From: Kibdelosporangium sp. MJ126-NF4
Lineage (GTDB): Bacteria; Actinomycetota; Actinomycetes; Mycobacteriales; Pseudonocardiaceae
Length of the DNA: 64,000 nt
NCBI RefSeq assembly: GCF_000826545.1
Contig: NZ_CDME01000015.1
Location: forward strand, 956,695-1,020,694
Direction: 5' to 3'
Position 1 is the first letter of the stretch, and each line of letters starts with the position of its first letter. Under the pieces are notes generated by a model that was not told the origin of the DNA, did no database searches, and saw only the letters and a list, made by a program, of their open reading frames with translations. Made by a program: the position numbers and the translations under genes. Below, one piece after another: positions 50,997-60,025 of the stretch.

Positions 50997-51654
50997 CGGT
51001 CAACGGCTCCTCGGGCGGCTGGGAGATCCAGTCCACGATCGGTGCGACCGATTCGGCAACAGGTCTGGCGAACGCCTTGGCCAGCAGCCTGACCACCGGC
51101 CCCTGCGGGCCGCTGCGGGTGAAACCCGGGTGGTACATCACATAGCGGGTCCGCCGTCGCTGCGCGGCGAAGGAAACACCGAGCAGGTCGTTGGCCCGCC
51201 CAGCCTGCAACTGCGCACGCACCACGCCGTATCTGCGTGTCAACTGCATGTCGTCCCACTGAACCCGACCGACCTTGGTGCCGACACCGGCCACGTTCAC
51301 GACCACCGCGCGCGGGCTGGCTTCCAGTTGCGGCAACAGCAACTCCCCCAGCAGGTACCTGCTCAGGTAGTACAGCGCGAACGTGTACTCGACACCTTCC
51401 GCGTTCTCGACCCGTTTCTTCTGCAACCGGTTGGCGAACAACGCCAACGCGTCGACCGGTTCGGTGATCTCGCCCGCCACCCGGACCACCTCGGCGACCG
51501 ACGACAGGTCGGCCCGCAGGAACCGGGCTCCGTCGACCGCCTTTGCCGGATCACTGCCGATCACGATGACGCGGTCGCCGCGTGCGATCCGCTCCAGCGC
51601 CGTGGCACGACCCATTCCGTTCGTCCCACCGCTGATCACCACTGTTTTGGACAC
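50878..51654 (-). CDS. short-chain dehydrogenase/reductase
   Basis: A 258-residue SDR. The N-terminal cofactor motif is VVISGGTNGMGRATA (TGxxxGxG variant), an Asp precedes LSSVAEV for the adenine site, and the NNAG-like segment is FANRL. The catalytic YxxxK is not clearly in standard form, so it may be an atypical or inactive member. GTG 51654 is chosen because it places the Rossmann strand at the very N-terminus. It is divergent from an HxlR regulator 48 bases away and overlaps the MFS gene tail to tail by 119 bases. Confidence 0.75.
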   Translation of the reverse strand: MSKTVVISGGTNGMGRATALERIARGDRVIVIGSDPAKAVDGARFLRADLSSVAEVVRVAGEITEPVDALALFANRLQKKRVENAEGVEYTFALYYLSRYLLGELLLPQLEASPRAVVVNVAGVGTKVGRVQWDDMQLTRRYGVVRAQLQAGRANDLLGVSFAAQRRRTRYVMYHPGFTRSGPQGPVVRLLAKAFARPVAESVAPIVDWISQPPEEPLTASDRGKPVPLSLRTLSPDDAARLDARTKGLAALASLRQS

Positions 51655-51702
51655 GCGCCTATCGTGGGTGGCAGTGGCCAGCGAGTGGAAGAAGGCAGTT
51701 TC

Positions 51703-52092
51703 ATGTCCGGTACGAACACAGATGTGCCTGCCGTGCTCGCACACGAGCTGCCAAACCCGGTGCCGCAGGACGAACTGGCCGTGTGCCCGGTGAACGACCT
51801 GTTCCGGCGGATCGGTGACAAGTGGAGCATGCTGCTGGTGATCATGCTGGGCAAGCGGCCCTACCGGTACAACGAGTTACACCGGTCCGTCGACGGCATC
51901 AGTCAGCGGATGCTCACCCGCACCCTGCGCATGCTCGAGGACGACGGCCTGGTGCGGCGTGAGGTGTTCCCGAGCGTCCCGCCGAGCGTCGAGTACAGCC
52001 TCACCCCGCTGGGCGTGAGTCTGCTGGAACCGTTGTCGGCACTGGCCGAATGGGCCGTGCGGAACGCTACTTCCGCCGCTGCAGGAGAGTGA
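51703..52092 (+). CDS. HxlR family transcriptional regulator
   Basis: A 129-residue winged-helix regulator with the HxlR signature: CPVNDLFRRIGDKWSMLLVIMLGKRPYRYNELHRSVDGISQRMLTRTLRMLEDDGLVRREVFPSVPPSVEYSLTPLG, given here as one domain (about residues 28-105). A Cys at the start of the domain is the common redox or electrophile sensor in this family. It is divergent from the SDR gene, its likely target. AAGG lies eight bases before ATG 51703. The last 26 bases overlap the convergent small membrane protein gene. Confidence 0.88.
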   Translation: MSGTNTDVPAVLAHELPNPVPQDELAVCPVNDLFRRIGDKWSMLLVIMLGKRPYRYNELHRSVDGISQRMLTRTLRMLEDDGLVRREVFPSVPPSVEYSLTPLGVSLLEPLSALAEWAVRNATSAAAGE

Positions 52093-52264
52093 CCGCCAGC
52101 GACAGCGCGAACAACGCGATCGGCACCCGGTAGTACATCACCGTCTGCAGCACGGGGCGAGCCCGTTGCCTGAGGTCCAACTTGTGCACGAGTTCGTCCA
52201 CGGTCTCGCTGAGTTGCTGCCGCGTCAGCTCCACCTCGTGCTGCAACTCCTGATGGGTGCTCAT
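52067..52264 (-). CDS. DUF3618-type small membrane protein
   Basis: A 65-residue protein: an N-terminal amphipathic helix (ELQHEVELTRQQLSETVDELVHKLDLRQRARP) characteristic of DUF3618 and one C-terminal membrane helix (VPIALFALSLAVTLL) with a basic end. It overlaps the holin-family gene by 4 bases (ATGA) and the HxlR gene tail to tail by 26 bases. The two genes are widely paired in actinobacteria; their function is unknown. Confidence 0.8.
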   Translation of the reverse strand: MSTHQELQHEVELTRQQLSETVDELVHKLDLRQRARPVLQTVMYYRVPIALFALSLAVTLLQRRK

Positions 52265-52671
52265 ACGCCTGCGCCCTTCTGCTCATGGTGCGTCACGACC
52301 TGGATGTCGGCACGGACGCGCTCGCCCATGTCGTCGGGCACCGGCGGGATTCCCTTGCGCAGCTGTGACTTGCCGATCAGCGCGGCGATCCCGGCGAGCA
52401 GCAGCACGGCACCGCCGACGATCAGCGCGGCCAGCCATGGCGCGAGAACGGTGGCGAGCGCCAGCACAGCGCAGGCGAGCAGCAGCATGCCCCCGTAGAA
52501 GCCGAGTAGTCCGGCCGCACCGAACGCTCCGGTGCCGAACAGGGCTCGTTTTGTCTTGGACGTCATCTCCTGTGCGGCCAGTCGCGCCTCGGCCTTGACC
52601 AGCCTGCTGGTCTGCTCCGCGAGGTCACCGACCAGTGTGGCGACGGACCGCTCGTCATCGTGGCTGTTCAC
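52261..52671 (-). CDS. phage-holin-3_6-superfamily (Holin-X) membrane protein
   Basis: A 136-residue protein: N-terminal helix (SVATLVGDLAEQTSRLVKAEARLAAQEM), two adjacent membrane helices (GAAGLLGFYGGMLLLACAVLALATVL and WLAALIVGGAVLLLAGIAALIG) and a charged tail. It belongs to the actinobacterial Holin-X family, which despite its name is chromosomal and not linked to phage here. ATG 52671; it is coupled to the DUF3618 gene. Confidence 0.82.
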   Translation of the reverse strand: MNSHDDERSVATLVGDLAEQTSRLVKAEARLAAQEMTSKTKRALFGTGAFGAAGLLGFYGGMLLLACAVLALATVLAPWLAALIVGGAVLLLAGIAALIGKSQLRKGIPPVPDDMGERVRADIQVVTHHEQKGAGV

Positions 52672-52721
52672 CTTGGTCGGCTACCCAGCGGAGCCGTGCG
52701 AAAACATTCGGTACCGCAACG

Positions 52722-53699
52722 TCAGCGGACGACGACCGCGTGCGTGCCCGCCGGGACGAGTTCACCGATCACGGGCGCGCCGGGGATCGTCCCGGCCAGC
52801 AGCAGCCCGCCGGAGGTCTGGGCGTCGGCCAGCAGCAGCGCCTCGTCCTCGTCCACCGCGGACAGTTCCGCGTGTGGACGGACCCAGTCGAGGTTGCGTC
52901 GTGTGCCGCCGCTGACGTATCCGTCGCGCAGGGCCGCGCGGGCACCGTCGAGGTATGGCACCGCCGCCGCGTCGATCACCGCCGTGACTCCACTTGCCCT
53001 GGCGAGCTTGTAGGCGTGTCCGAGCAGACCGAACCCGGTGACGTCCGTGGCTGCCGTGATGCCCGCCGCCAGCGCCGCCTCGCAGGCGTCCCGGTTGAGG
53101 GTGGTCATCGTGTCCACGGCGTGCCGGGAGACCTCGCCGGTGGCCTTGTGCCGGGAGTTGAGCACACCGATGCCCAGCGGCTTGGTCAGCGACAGCGGCA
53201 CACCGGCGGTCCCGGCGTCGTTGCGCAGCAACCGCGCTGGGTCGGCGATGCCGGTGACAGCCATGCCGTACTTGGGTTCCGGGTCGTCGACGCTGTGCCC
53301 TCCGGCGACATGGCACCCGGCGGCGGAGGCCACGTCAAGCCCGCCGCGCAGCACCTCGTGGGCGAGGTCCATCGGCAGCACCTCACGGGGCCAGCACAGC
53401 AGGTTCAGCGCCACCACCGGCCGTCCGCCCATCGCGTAGACGTCGGACAACGCGTTCGCCGCGGCGATCCGGCCCCAGTCGTACGGGTCGTCGACGACCG
53501 GTGTGAAGAAGTCGGTGGTCGCGATCAGTGCCGTCGTGCCGTTGATTCGCACGGCTGCCGCGTCGTCGCCGGTGTCGGTGCCAACCAGCAGGTCCGCGTC
53601 GCCGCGGCTGTGCAGGCCCGCGACGATCTGTTCGAGTTCGCCCGGCGGGATCTTGCACGCGCAGCCGCCGCCGTGCGCGTACTGGGTCAGCCTGGTCAT
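52722..53699 (-). CDS. selD: selenide, water dikinase (selenophosphate synthase)
   Basis: A 325-residue enzyme that makes selenophosphate from selenide and ATP. The N-terminal catalytic loop is HGGGCACKIPP with Cys at the position that is Cys or Sec in homologues (two cysteines, residues 13 and 15) and the essential Lys. It continues with the ATP-binding GTDTGDDAAAV and the AIRS-family domains (DVTGFGLLGHAYKLA). It supplies selenium to the adjacent SelA and tRNA-Sec, divergent and 53 bases away. There is no internal UGA, so it is not itself a selenoprotein. Confidence 0.93.
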   Translation of the reverse strand: MTRLTQYAHGGGCACKIPPGELEQIVAGLHSRGDADLLVGTDTGDDAAAVRINGTTALIATTDFFTPVVDDPYDWGRIAAANALSDVYAMGGRPVVALNLLCWPREVLPMDLAHEVLRGGLDVASAAGCHVAGGHSVDDPEPKYGMAVTGIADPARLLRNDAGTAGVPLSLTKPLGIGVLNSRHKATGEVSRHAVDTMTTLNRDACEAALAAGITAATDVTGFGLLGHAYKLARASGVTAVIDAAAVPYLDGARAALRDGYVSGGTRRNLDWVRPHAELSAVDEDEALLLADAQTSGGLLLAGTIPGAPVIGELVPAGTHAVVVR

Positions 53700-53703
53700 G
53701 ACT

Positions 53704-53739
53704 TCATCCTGCCGAGCACGCCCGGCGTTGGCAGGATGA
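53704..53739. promoter_or_regulatory. 10-bp inverted repeat between selD and tRNA-Sec
   Basis: TCATCCTGCC (53704-53713) and GGCAGGATGA (53730-53739) are perfect complements with a 16-base spacer, filling the 53-base divergent gap. It starts 4 bases upstream of the selD start codon and ends 13 bases before the tRNA. It could be an operator or a terminator-like element; no standard -35/-10 for the tRNA gene was evident. Confidence 0.45.
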
Positions 53740-53752
53740 GCGCATGGCCCAC

Positions 53753-53847
53753 GGAGGCGTATCCGGTCTGGTGACCGGCCCGGTCTTCAAAACCGTTGAG
53801 CGGCAGCACCTGTCGCTGGCGGGTTCGATTCCCGTCCGCCTCCGCCA
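53753..53847 (+). tRNA. selC: tRNA-Sec, anticodon UCA
   Basis: A 95-base tRNA. The acceptor stem is GGAGGCG (53753-53759) with CGCCTCC (53837-53843), then discriminator G and an encoded CCA (53845-53847). The anticodon arm is CGGTCTTCAAAACCG with anticodon TCA. A long variable arm (GAGCGGCAGCACCTGTCGCT region) and a T arm with GGGTTCGATTCCC follow. The unusual length and UCA anticodon identify selenocysteine tRNA, and its position next to selA, selB and selD confirms it. Confidence 0.95.
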
Positions 53848-53865
53848 TCGCCAGGGTCCGCGGCC

Positions 53866-55137
53866 GTGACCGACTGGCGCCGGGACATTCCGGCGACCGA
53901 CGCCGTGCTGGCCGATCCCCGCCTGGCCAAGGCGATCGACCTGCTCGGCAGGCCGCTGGTGAAGAAGTCCGTGCTGGCCGCGCAGCAGCGGGCCCGCGCC
54001 GGTGAGATCACGCCGGAGCAGGTCGCCGACGAGGCCGTCACCGGCCTTCCGCCGACCGCGGCCAGTCTGCGGCCGGTGATCAACGCGACCGGCGTGCTCG
54101 TGCACACCAACCTGGGACGAGCGCCGCTGTCGGAGGCGGCCAGGGACGCGATGCTGGCGGCCGCGGGGACCACGGACGTCGAGTTCGATCTCGGCACGGG
54201 CGCGCGGGCGAAACGCGGGCGCGGTGCGCTGGCGGCGTTGCGTGAGGCCGTGCCGGACGCGGGTGGCGTGCATGTCGTGAACAACAACGCCGCCGCGTTG
54301 CTGCTGGCCGCGATGGTGTTGGCGCCGGGCAAGGAGATCGTGGTCAGCCGGGGCGAACTGGTCGAGATCGGCGACGGGTTCCGCATCCCCGACCTGCTGG
54401 CGTCCACCGGCGCGCGGTTGCGGGAGGTCGGCACGACCAACCGGACACACCTGCGGGACTACCGGGACGCGATCACCGCCGACACCGGGTTCGTGCTCAA
54501 GGTGCACCCGTCGAACTTCCTGGTCAGCGGATTCACCTCGGACGTCCCGGTGGCGGACCTGGCGGAACTGGGCATCCCGCTCGTGGTGGACATCGGGTCG
54601 GGTCTGCTGCGCCCGCATCCGCTGTTGCCGGACGAACCGGACGCGACCTCGGCACTGCGCGCCGGAGCCGCCCTGGTGACAGCCAGCGGCGACAAGCTGC
54701 TCGGCGGTCCGCAGGCCGGTCTGCTGCTGGGCGACGCCGACCTCGTCGAAGCCCTGCGACGGCATCCCGCCGCGCGGGCTCTGCGCGTGGACAAACTGAC
54801 CCTGGCCGCGCTCGAAGCCACCCTGCGCGGCCCCACACCGCCTGTGCTGTTCGCGCTGGACACCGAGGTGGACATGCGCCGGGCGGAGGACATCCGGCGC
54901 AGACTGCCCGGATCGGACGTCGTGCGCACCACGGCCCGGGTGGGCGGTGGCGGCGCTCCGGGAGTGGAGCTGCCGAGCCTGGCGATCAGCCTGCCGGAGA
55001 GCTTCGCGGAAAGGCTGCGGCGGTCCCGTCCGCCGGTGGTCGGCCGGGTCGAGCACAGCCGCTGCCTGCTCGACCTGCGGACTGTGCGGCCCGAGGAGGA
55101 CGAGGCGCTGGTCGCGGCGGTGCTGGCATGCATGTGA
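53866..55137 (+). CDS. selA: L-seryl-tRNA(Sec) selenium transferase
   Basis: A 423-residue PLP enzyme that converts Ser-tRNA-Sec to Sec-tRNA-Sec using selenophosphate. It has RPVINATGVLVHTNLGRAPLS, VNNNAAALLLA, the PLP lysine K277 in SGDKLLGGPQAG, and SRGELVEIGDGFRIPD. Length is slightly shorter than in Escherichia coli. GTG 53866 lies 18 bases after the tRNA end, so tRNA and selA are probably co-transcribed. The last 10 bases overlap selB. Confidence 0.94.
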   Translation: MTDWRRDIPATDAVLADPRLAKAIDLLGRPLVKKSVLAAQQRARAGEITPEQVADEAVTGLPPTAASLRPVINATGVLVHTNLGRAPLSEAARDAMLAAAGTTDVEFDLGTGARAKRGRGALAALREAVPDAGGVHVVNNNAAALLLAAMVLAPGKEIVVSRGELVEIGDGFRIPDLLASTGARLREVGTTNRTHLRDYRDAITADTGFVLKVHPSNFLVSGFTSDVPVADLAELGIPLVVDIGSGLLRPHPLLPDEPDATSALRAGAALVTASGDKLLGGPQAGLLLGDADLVEALRRHPAARALRVDKLTLAALEATLRGPTPPVLFALDTEVDMRRAEDIRRRLPGSDVVRTTARVGGGGAPGVELPSLAISLPESFAERLRRSRPPVVGRVEHSRCLLDLRTVRPEEDEALVAAVLACM

Positions 55138-56822
55138 TCGCGACCGCCGGGCACGTCGATCATGGCAAGTCCACGCTGGTCCGTGCGCTGACCGGGATGG
55201 AACCGGACCGCTGGGCCGAGGAACGCAGGCGCGGCCTGACCATCGGCCTCGGCTTCGCGTGGACCACGATCGGCGGCGCCGACTACGCCTTCGTCGACGT
55301 CCCGGGGCACGAAAGGTTCGTCGGCACGATGATGGCCGGAGTCGGACCGGTTCCCGCGGTGATGTTCGTGGTCGCCGCGGACGGCGGGTGGATGCCGCAG
55401 TCCGCCGAGCACCTCGCGGTACTGGACGCGTTGCGCGTACGGCATGGCCTGCTGGTGGTCACGCGTGCTGACCTGGCCGACCCGGAACCGGCCCGACGGC
55501 AGGCGCTCGGCCACCTTCGCCGCTCCAGCGTGGGCGACGTCCCGTCCGTGGTTGTCAGCCCTGGTCACGGACTGGACGAGCTGCGCGCCGAGCTGGCGCG
55601 GCTGGTGCTGCCCGAGCCCGACCCGACGGCGGACGTCCGGCTGTGGATCGACCGGAGTTTCACCATAGACGGCGCGGGCACGGTCGTGACCGGGACGCTC
55701 GCAGCCGGGACCATCGCCGTTGGCGACGAGCTCGTCCTCGGGTCGCGAACTGTGCGTGTCAAAGGCGTTCACTCGCTGGGGCGGCAGGTCTCCTCGGCGG
55801 GCGCGGTCGCACGGGTCGCGGTCAATCTGCGCGGAGTGGAGCGGTCGGCGGCCGTTCGCGGTGACGCGCTGCTGACACCGGACGCGTGGACCACGACCAC
55901 GCTCGTGGACGTCCGGACCGAGTCGGAACTGACCGGGAACCTGGTCCTGCACATCGGTTCCGCCTCGATCGAAGTCCATGTACGTCCACTCGGGACACAG
56001 GCAGCGCGGTTGCGGCTGGGCACACCGCTGCCGCTGCGGATCGGTGACCGGCTGGTCCTGCGGGACCCGAGCAGGCACGAGATCGTCGCGGGCGGCGACG
56101 TGCTCGACATCGACCCGCCGCCGCTGCGGCGGCGCGGTGATGCCCGCAGGCGCGGTGCCGACCTCGCGGCCGCGGCCGACCTGACCACGTTCCACCTGAC
56201 CAGCAAGGGCTTCCTGCGTCCCGAGCACCTGCGCGTGCTCGGGCTGCGTGAACCGGACACACCGCTCACCCACGGTTGGTACGTCGCCACCGACAGGACC
56301 GCCGCCGTACGATCCGAAGTAGACAACTGGGATCCACTGCGGCCCATGCCCGTGGAGACGCTCAGGCAACGACTCGGGCTGCCCGACAGCGCGCTGGCCG
56401 TCGTGTTCGCCGAGCGCGCCGGGTTCACGGTCCATGAAGGACAGATCAGCACCGGCGACCAGCTGCCCGCCCGTGTCCGGCGCTCGGTCGACGCCGTCGT
56501 GGCGTGCCTGCGGGACACCCCGTTCCGGCCACCGGACGCGGACCGGTTGCGGGAGTGGGGGCTTGGCGCGAAGGAGATCGGCGCGGCCGTGCGGACCGGT
56601 TTGCTCCTCAAGGTCGCGGACAACGTCGTCCTGCTGCCCGACGCCATCGACCGCGCCGTGAAGGTCCTCGGCGGCGGCCCGTTCACGCCCGCCATAGCCA
56701 AACAAGCGCTCGACAGCACCCGCCGGGTCGTCATCCCGCTGCTCGAACGGCTGGACGCGCTGGGCCTCACCGAACACAGGCCGGACGGCACCCGCGTGAT
56801 CTGCGCGCGGCCGAGCCAGTAG
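55128..56822 (+). CDS. selB: selenocysteine-specific elongation factor
   Basis: A 564-residue GTPase. The G1 motif AGHVDHGKST (7-16), G2 region RRRGLTIGLGF, G3 DVPGHERFV and G4 TRAD are present, then two beta-barrel domains and a C-terminal winged-helix extension (about 400-564) that reads the SECIS hairpin. It delivers Sec-tRNA to a UGA codon; the target is immediately downstream in fdhA. It overlaps selA by 10 bases. Confidence 0.94.
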   Translation: MHVIATAGHVDHGKSTLVRALTGMEPDRWAEERRRGLTIGLGFAWTTIGGADYAFVDVPGHERFVGTMMAGVGPVPAVMFVVAADGGWMPQSAEHLAVLDALRVRHGLLVVTRADLADPEPARRQALGHLRRSSVGDVPSVVVSPGHGLDELRAELARLVLPEPDPTADVRLWIDRSFTIDGAGTVVTGTLAAGTIAVGDELVLGSRTVRVKGVHSLGRQVSSAGAVARVAVNLRGVERSAAVRGDALLTPDAWTTTTLVDVRTESELTGNLVLHIGSASIEVHVRPLGTQAARLRLGTPLPLRIGDRLVLRDPSRHEIVAGGDVLDIDPPPLRRRGDARRRGADLAAAADLTTFHLTSKGFLRPEHLRVLGLREPDTPLTHGWYVATDRTAAVRSEVDNWDPLRPMPVETLRQRLGLPDSALAVVFAERAGFTVHEGQISTGDQLPARVRRSVDAVVACLRDTPFRPPDADRLREWGLGAKEIGAAVRTGLLLKVADNVVLLPDAIDRAVKVLGGGPFTPAIAKQALDSTRRVVIPLLERLDALGLTEHRPDGTRVICARPSQ

Positions 56823-56827
56823 GTAGC

Positions 56828-59800
56828 GTGAGCGACGTGAGCGTGCGCCGGTGGATCCGGAGCTGGCCGGTGATTCGCCAGATCACCGGTGACGATCCGC
56901 TGGGCAGGGGCGACGCGGCACGGTCGGCCGCCACGGACCGGATCACACCCAGGACCGCCGAAGCCGACTCGGTCACGCGCTCGATCTGTCCTTATTGCGC
57001 GGTCGGCTGCGGCCAGCGGGTGTTCGTCAAGGACGGCGCGGTCACCCAGATCGAAGGCGACCCGGACTCCCCCATCTCCCGCGGCAGGCTGTGTCCGAAG
57101 GGATCGGCCAGCAAGCAGCTGGTCACCAGCCCGTCCCGGGTGGCGAAGGTCCTCTACCGGCGGCCGTACGGCACGGACTGGGAGGAACTGGACCTCGACG
57201 AGGCGATGGCGATGATCGCCGACCGCGTGCTCGCGACCAGGAACTCCACCTGGCAGCAGCAGAGCGACGACGGCCTGACGCTGCGCCGCACGCTGGGCTT
57301 CGCCAGCCTGGGCGGGGCCACACTGGACAACGAAGAGAACTACCTGATGAAGAAGCTCTACACCGCGCTGGGGGCGGTGCAGATCGAGAACCAGGCCCGT
57401 ATTTGACACTCGTCCACGGTTCCCGGTCTGGGGACCTCCTTCGGTCGCGGCGGTGCCACGACGTTCCAGCAGGACCTGGCGAACGCGGACTGCGTGCTGA
57501 TCCAGGGCTCGAACATGGCCGAGTGCCACCCGGTCGGGTTCCAGTGGGTGATGGAGGCGAAGGCCAAGGGCGCCAAGATCATCCACGTCGACCCGAGGTT
57601 CACCAGGACGAGCGCGGTGTCGGACGTGTTCGTGCCGATCCGCGCGGGAAGTGACATCGCGTTCCTCGGCGGGCTGGTCAACTACGTGCTGACGCACGGC
57701 AAGGAGTTCCGCGAGTACGTGGTGGCGTACACGAACGCGGCCGCGATCATCAACGAGGACTTCCAGGACACCGAGGACCTCGACGGCCTGTTCTCCGGCT
57801 TCACCGAGGAGAAAGGCGTCTACGACCACTCCAGCTGGGCCTACCAGGGCGCCGAGGCCCAGTCCGGGGCGGGCGATCCCGGCGACCGGACCGGCGGGCG
57901 GCGCCACCACGAGGCCGCGCGGGCCGAACAGCACGGCAGCGGCGGGGCGACGATCGACGCCAAGCCGGACACCGACCCAACGCTGGAGCACCCGCGCTGC
58001 GTCTACCAGATCCTGAAACGGCACTACGCCCGCTACACGCCCGAGATGGTCGAGGAGATCTGCGGTGTCCCGGCCGAGCGGTTCCTGGAGGTGGCCGAGA
58101 CGATCACGGCCAACTCGGGCCGCGAGCGGACGACCGCGTTGTGCTACGCCGTCGGCTGGACACAGCACACCGTTGGCGTGCAGTACATCCGGACCGCGTC
58201 GATCCTGCAGGCGCTGCTGGGCAACATCGGCCGTCCCGGCGGCGGGATCCTCGCGCTGCGCGGCCACGCCAGCATCCAGGGCTCGACGGACATCCCGACG
58301 CTGTTCAACCTGCTGCCCGGCTACATCCCGATGCCGCACGCGGCGCAGCACCTCGACCTGGCGTCGTTCGTCGCCACCGACGCCGGGCGCACCGGGTTCT
58401 GGGGCAACATGGACAGCTACGCCGTGAGCCTGCTGAAGGCGTGGTGGGGCGAGCACGCGACCGCCGCGAACGACTTCTGCTTCGACTACCTGCCCAGGCT
58501 GACCGGCGACCACGGCACGTACAACACGGTGCTGCGGCAGATCAACGGCGAGTGCAAGGGCTACTTCCTGGTCGGCGAGAACCCGTCGGTCGGCTCGGCC
58601 AACGGCAAGCTGCAACGGCTCGGTATGGCCAACCTGGACTGGCTGGTGGTGCGGGACCTGCAGCTGATCGAGAGCGCCACGTTCTGGCGTGACGGACCGG
58701 AGATCGAGACCGGTGAACTGCGCACCGAGGAGATCGGTACCGAGGTGTTCTTCCTGCCCGCCGCCGCGCACACCGAGAAGGACGGCAGCTTCACCAACAC
58801 GCAACGGCTGCTGCAGTGGCACCACAAGGCGGTCGACCCGCCCGGCGACGCCCGCAGTGACCTGTGGTTCTACTACCACCTCGGCAAGCTGATCCGGCAC
58901 CGGGTCCGCGACAGCAAGGACCCGCGCGACCTGCCGTTGCAGCACCTGACGTGGAGTTATGTCGAGGAAGGCCCGCTGGGGGAACCGTCGGCCGACTCGG
59001 TGCTCGCGGAGATCAACGGCACCGGCCCGGACGGCCCGCTGTCGGCGTACACCGAGCTGCGCGACGACGGCTCGACGGCGTGCGGCTGCTGGATCTACTG
59101 CGGTGTCCGCGCTGAGGGTGTGAACCAGGCGGCCCGGCGCACACCCGGCCTCGAACAGACGTGGGTGGCCCCGGAATGGGGCTGGGCGTGGCCCGCGAAC
59201 CGCCGGATCATCTACAACCGCGCGTCCGCCGACCCGGCGGGAAAGCCCTGGAGCGAACGCAAGAAGTACGTCTGGTGGGACGCCTCGGAAGGCAGGTGGG
59301 TCGGCGCGGACGTGCCGGACTTCGAACCCACCAAACCACCGGACTTCCAGCCGGAACAGGGCGCGAAGGCCCAGGACGCCCTGGGCGGCGCGGATCCGTT
59401 CATCATGCAGACCGACGGCAAGGCGTGGCTGTTCGCCCCTGCCGGTCTGGCCGACGGCCCACTGCCCACGCACTACGAGCCGCTGGAGTCACCGTACGAG
59501 AACCCGTTGTACAGCCAGCAGGTCAACCCGACGCTGCAGCGCTACGACCACCCGGCGAACCCGTACAACGGCTCGGCCTTCCCGTACGTGGTCACGACCT
59601 ACCGGCTCACCGAACACCACACCGCGGGCGGGATGAGCCGGACGCTGCCGTACCTGGCGGAGCTGCAGCCGGAGTTCTTCTGCGAGGTCTCCCCCGAACT
59701 GGCCGAGGAGCGGGGGCTGGAGCACCGCGGCTGGGCGACCATCGTCACCAGCCGCTCGGCCATCGAGGCACGAGTCCTGGTGACCAGGCGGATGAAACCG

Positions 59801-60025
59801 CTGCGGATGCGCGGGCGCGTGGTGCACCAGGTCGGTCTGCCCTACCACTGGGGGCCGAACGGGCTGTCGGTCGGCGACGCCGCGAACGACATCCTCGGGG
59901 TCGCGCTGGACCCGAACGTGCACATCCAGGAGTCCAAGGCCGCCACGTGCGACATCGTCCCCGGCAGGCGCCCGCGCGGGCAGGCACTGCTTGACCTCGT
60001 CGAGGAGTATCGGAGGCGCGAATGA
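56828..60025 (+). CDS. fdhA: formate dehydrogenase catalytic subunit, selenoprotein (UGA at 57404-57406 read as Sec)
   Basis: A 1065-residue Mo/W-bis-MGD enzyme oxidising formate to CO2. An Fe4S4 site is formed by C54, C57, C61 and C89 (SICPYCAVGCGQ, RLCPKG). Residue 193 is encoded by UGA in ENQARI-Sec-HSSTV, exactly where FdnG-type enzymes have Sec. Downstream homology resumes in the same frame (DLANADCVLIQGSNMAECHP, VDPRFTRT). A hydrophilic insert of roughly 35 residues (about 57855-57965) is absent from Escherichia coli FdnG. No clear Tat signal is visible. GTG 56828 is chosen; GTGs at 56837 and 56843 are possible. The stop overlaps fdhB (ATGA). Confidence 0.93.
57404..57406 (+). other. 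recoded UGA (selenocysteine) codon
   Basis: TGA in frame at codon 193 of the formate dehydrogenase gene, flanked by the conserved context NQARI before and a His after. The frame stays open for 873 further codons, and a full set of sel genes precedes it. Confidence 0.93.
57418..57436 (+). promoter_or_regulatory. SECIS element for Sec insertion in fdhA
   Basis: Stem GGTTCCC (57418-57424) with GGGGACC (57430-57436), including one T-G pair, and apical loop GGTCT (57425-57429). It begins 11 bases after the UGA. The GGUCU loop and this spacing match the Escherichia coli fdhF-type SECIS bound by SelB. Confidence 0.85.

Noticed and set aside
52261..52671. Holin-like gene as a sign of prophage
   Set aside because: The Holin-X family is chromosomal in actinobacteria and paired with DUF3618; no other phage gene is present.
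53796..54005. Small reading frame overlapping the tRNA-Sec and the selA start
   Set aside because: It runs through the tRNA structure and is out of frame with selA; no ribosome-binding site.
57404..57406. Premature stop making fdhA a pseudogene split in two
   Set aside because: The TGA is at the conserved Sec position, followed by a SECIS-like hairpin, with selA, selB, selD and tRNA-Sec upstream.
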